Origin: Streptomyces albus subsp. albus
GTDB lineage: Bacteria; Actinomycetota; Actinomycetes; Streptomycetales; Streptomycetaceae
Direction: 5' to 3'
DNA: 64,000 nucleotides
NCBI RefSeq assembly: GCF_000725885.1
Contig: NZ_JODR01000004.1
Span: 124,001 to 188,000 of the forward strand
Shown: positions 63,124-64,000 of the stretch, one piece after another
How the letters are laid out: the number at the start of each line of letters is the position of its first letter
Numbering within the stretch: position 1 is the first letter of the stretch
Notes under the pieces: model-generated
The model's input: only the letters and a program-made list of their open reading frames with translations
Databases searched by the model: none
What the model was told of the DNA's origin: nothing
Translations under genes and position numbers: made by a program

Positions 63124-64000
63124 TTCCCCCGTTTCCGATTCCCCCGCTTCCCGGGCCGTCCCGTCGAAGACCCTCACTCCGCGGTCTGCCGACCTGATGG
63201 CGCCCGCCGTCCCCGGTGCGGAGTGCGCGGGGTCCGTCCCCGGTCCGAGGACCGCCCGGTCCGGCCCGGGCACATCGGCGACGGCCCCAGCCGGCCATCG
63301 AGCCGGCCAAGGGACCGACCGAGGAACCGGCCAAGGGACCGACCGAGGAACCGGCCGAGGAACCGGCCAAGGGACCGGTCACGGGACCGACCGAGGGGCC
63401 GCCCGAGGGGCCGCCCGTGGGACCGGCCACGGGACCTCCCCCCGCCCCGGCCGGTCGCTGCCCAGCAGGCTGCGTGCGGCCGTCCGTGCGATCGAGGAAC
63501 GCACCCCCGCGCACCGCGACCGGGCGGTGGACGGGCTGCGCGCGCTGGCGCTGCTGGCGGTCCCGCTGGGGCACTGGATGCTCGGCGGTTTCACCCTCGG
63601 CGGTGACGGAAGCCTGCACAACGCGAGCCCGCTCGCCACCCTCGGCTTCTTCGCGCCGCTCAGCTGGCTGTTGCAGATGCTGGGCATCTTCTTCCTGGTG
63701 GGGGGCTGTTCGTCGGTGCTCTCGCTGCGCCGGTCGGCCGAACGGGGCGATGCGCTGGGGCAGTGGCTGGGCGGCCGGCTCGCACGGCTGGGCCGCCCGG
63801 TGCTGGGCGTGACGGCCGTGTGGGCGGTGCTGCTGGGTGTCCTGTCGCTGCTGGGTGTGCCCGGCGGGACGCTGCGCACGGCGGCCGTGCTGGTGGTGCA
63901 GCCGCTGTGGTTCGTCGGCATCTACGCGGGCGTCACCGCGCTGACGCCGCTGTGTGCGCGGGCGGCACGGCGGTGGGGGCTGTGGTCGGCCGTGCCGCTG
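63113..64000 (+). CDS. Acyltransferase-family membrane protein (partial, runs off the window)
   Basis: The ATG at 63113 overlaps the hydrolase stop by 11 nt and has AGGAG upstream. At least 296 codons are present. Residues 1-120 are low complexity with an 11-fold Gly-Thr-Asp/Gly-Arg/Gln tetrapeptide repeat. From about residue 135 the acyltransferase-3 start DRAVDGLRALALLAVPLGHW appears, with the catalytic-type His at its end, then membrane helices (FFAPLSWLLQMLGIFFLVGG, LVVQPLWFVGIYAGVTAL). It probably O-acylates a cell-surface or secondary-metabolite substrate. Its coupling to a secreted esterase-like hydrolase hints at opposing activities. Confidence 0.85.
   Translation, partial: MPVDSPVSDSPASRAVPSKTLTPRSADLMAPAVPGAECAGSVPGPRTARSGPGTSATAPAGHRAGQGTDRGTGQGTDRGTGRGTGQGTGHGTDRGAARGAARGTGHGTSPRPGRSLPSRLRAAVRAIEERTPAHRDRAVDGLRALALLAVPLGHWMLGGFTLGGDGSLHNASPLATLGFFAPLSWLLQMLGIFFLVGGCSSVLSLRRSAERGDALGQWLGGRLARLGRPVLGVTAVWAVLLGVLSLLGVPGGTLRTAAVLVVQPLWFVGIYAGVTALTPLCARAARRWGLWSAVPL
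63303..63434 (+). repeat. 12-bp in-frame repeat array in acyltransferase N-terminus
   Basis: Eleven consecutive 12-nt units of the form GGNACCGRCCRN encode GTDR, GTGQ, GTGR, GTGH and GAAR. The third-position pattern is unlike adjacent coding sequence, suggesting recent slippage expansion. Confidence 0.8.

Overview
The window is high-GC actinobacterial DNA. Strong G/C bias at third codon positions, frequent GTG starts, 4-nt start/stop overlaps, few intergenic A/T runs and families typical of Streptomyces (SCO2322-like protein, DUF3052, DUF4429, TerD clusters, homodimeric AceE, MBL/CYP125/thiolase group) all point to the core chromosome of a Streptomyces or close relative. Most genes are intact. 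One visibly more A/T-rich, gene-poor stretch (about 31.1-36.0 kb) next to a tRNA-Val looks like an acquired island.

Layout. 0-1.3 kb: an MBL-fold hydrolase behind a 20-bp KstR-like palindrome. 1.4-9.2 kb: a cobalamin riboswitch followed by five overlapping or nearly overlapping genes: two membrane-anchored surface proteins that together resemble a split intrinsic factor/transcobalamin, then an ECF transporter (CbiQ-like T, double CbiO ATPase, S component). The CbiQ gene opens with an unusual array of GAGCAC-Y-GCTC palindromes whose spacing is always a multiple of three. 9.2-14.4 kb: a TetR regulator with two palindromic operators, a thiolase and a CYP125-type steroid P450 diverging around a second KstR-like operator, and an AraC regulator/DUF2000 pair. 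14.3-24 kb: a GT87-PAP2 fusion, a monooxygenase-like protein, a HAD phosphatase, a peptidoglycan-binding membrane protein, an MFS pump fused to a winged-helix domain, a GDT1 cation transporter behind a probable yybP-ykoY manganese riboswitch, and a secreted HNH nuclease. 24-30.5 kb: a PhoD phosphatase, a secreted Cu/Zn SOD-like protein, DedA, a GH18 hydrolase and a QY-rich membrane protein.

30.8-36.1 kb: a truncated VOC gene, six tiny overlapping minus-strand genes opposite an XRE/TPR regulator, two unrecognised genes and a tRNA-Val(UAC). 36.3-47.7 kb: a Ter stress module comprising a coiled-coil protein, a HAD phosphatase, a PRTase/StiP fusion, a CitE-like lyase, a TerD with a proline-rich tail, a TerA-like protein, a DUF475/TerC membrane protein and two compact TerD proteins. 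47.8-53 kb: a peroxiredoxin, DUF3052 and AceE (pyruvate dehydrogenase E1). 53-64 kb: an I36-type inhibitor, a TetR/MFS divergent pair, a DUF1023-like hydrolase, DUF4429-SHOCT, a NarL-type two-component system, a second hydrolase paralogue, and an acyltransferase running off the right edge.

Functional links supported here: cobalamin capture and import under one riboswitch; a probable shared regulator for the P450/thiolase pair and the MBL protein; Mn2+-responsive GDT1; and a Ter module. Function assignments come from motif recognition in the translations. No database search was run.
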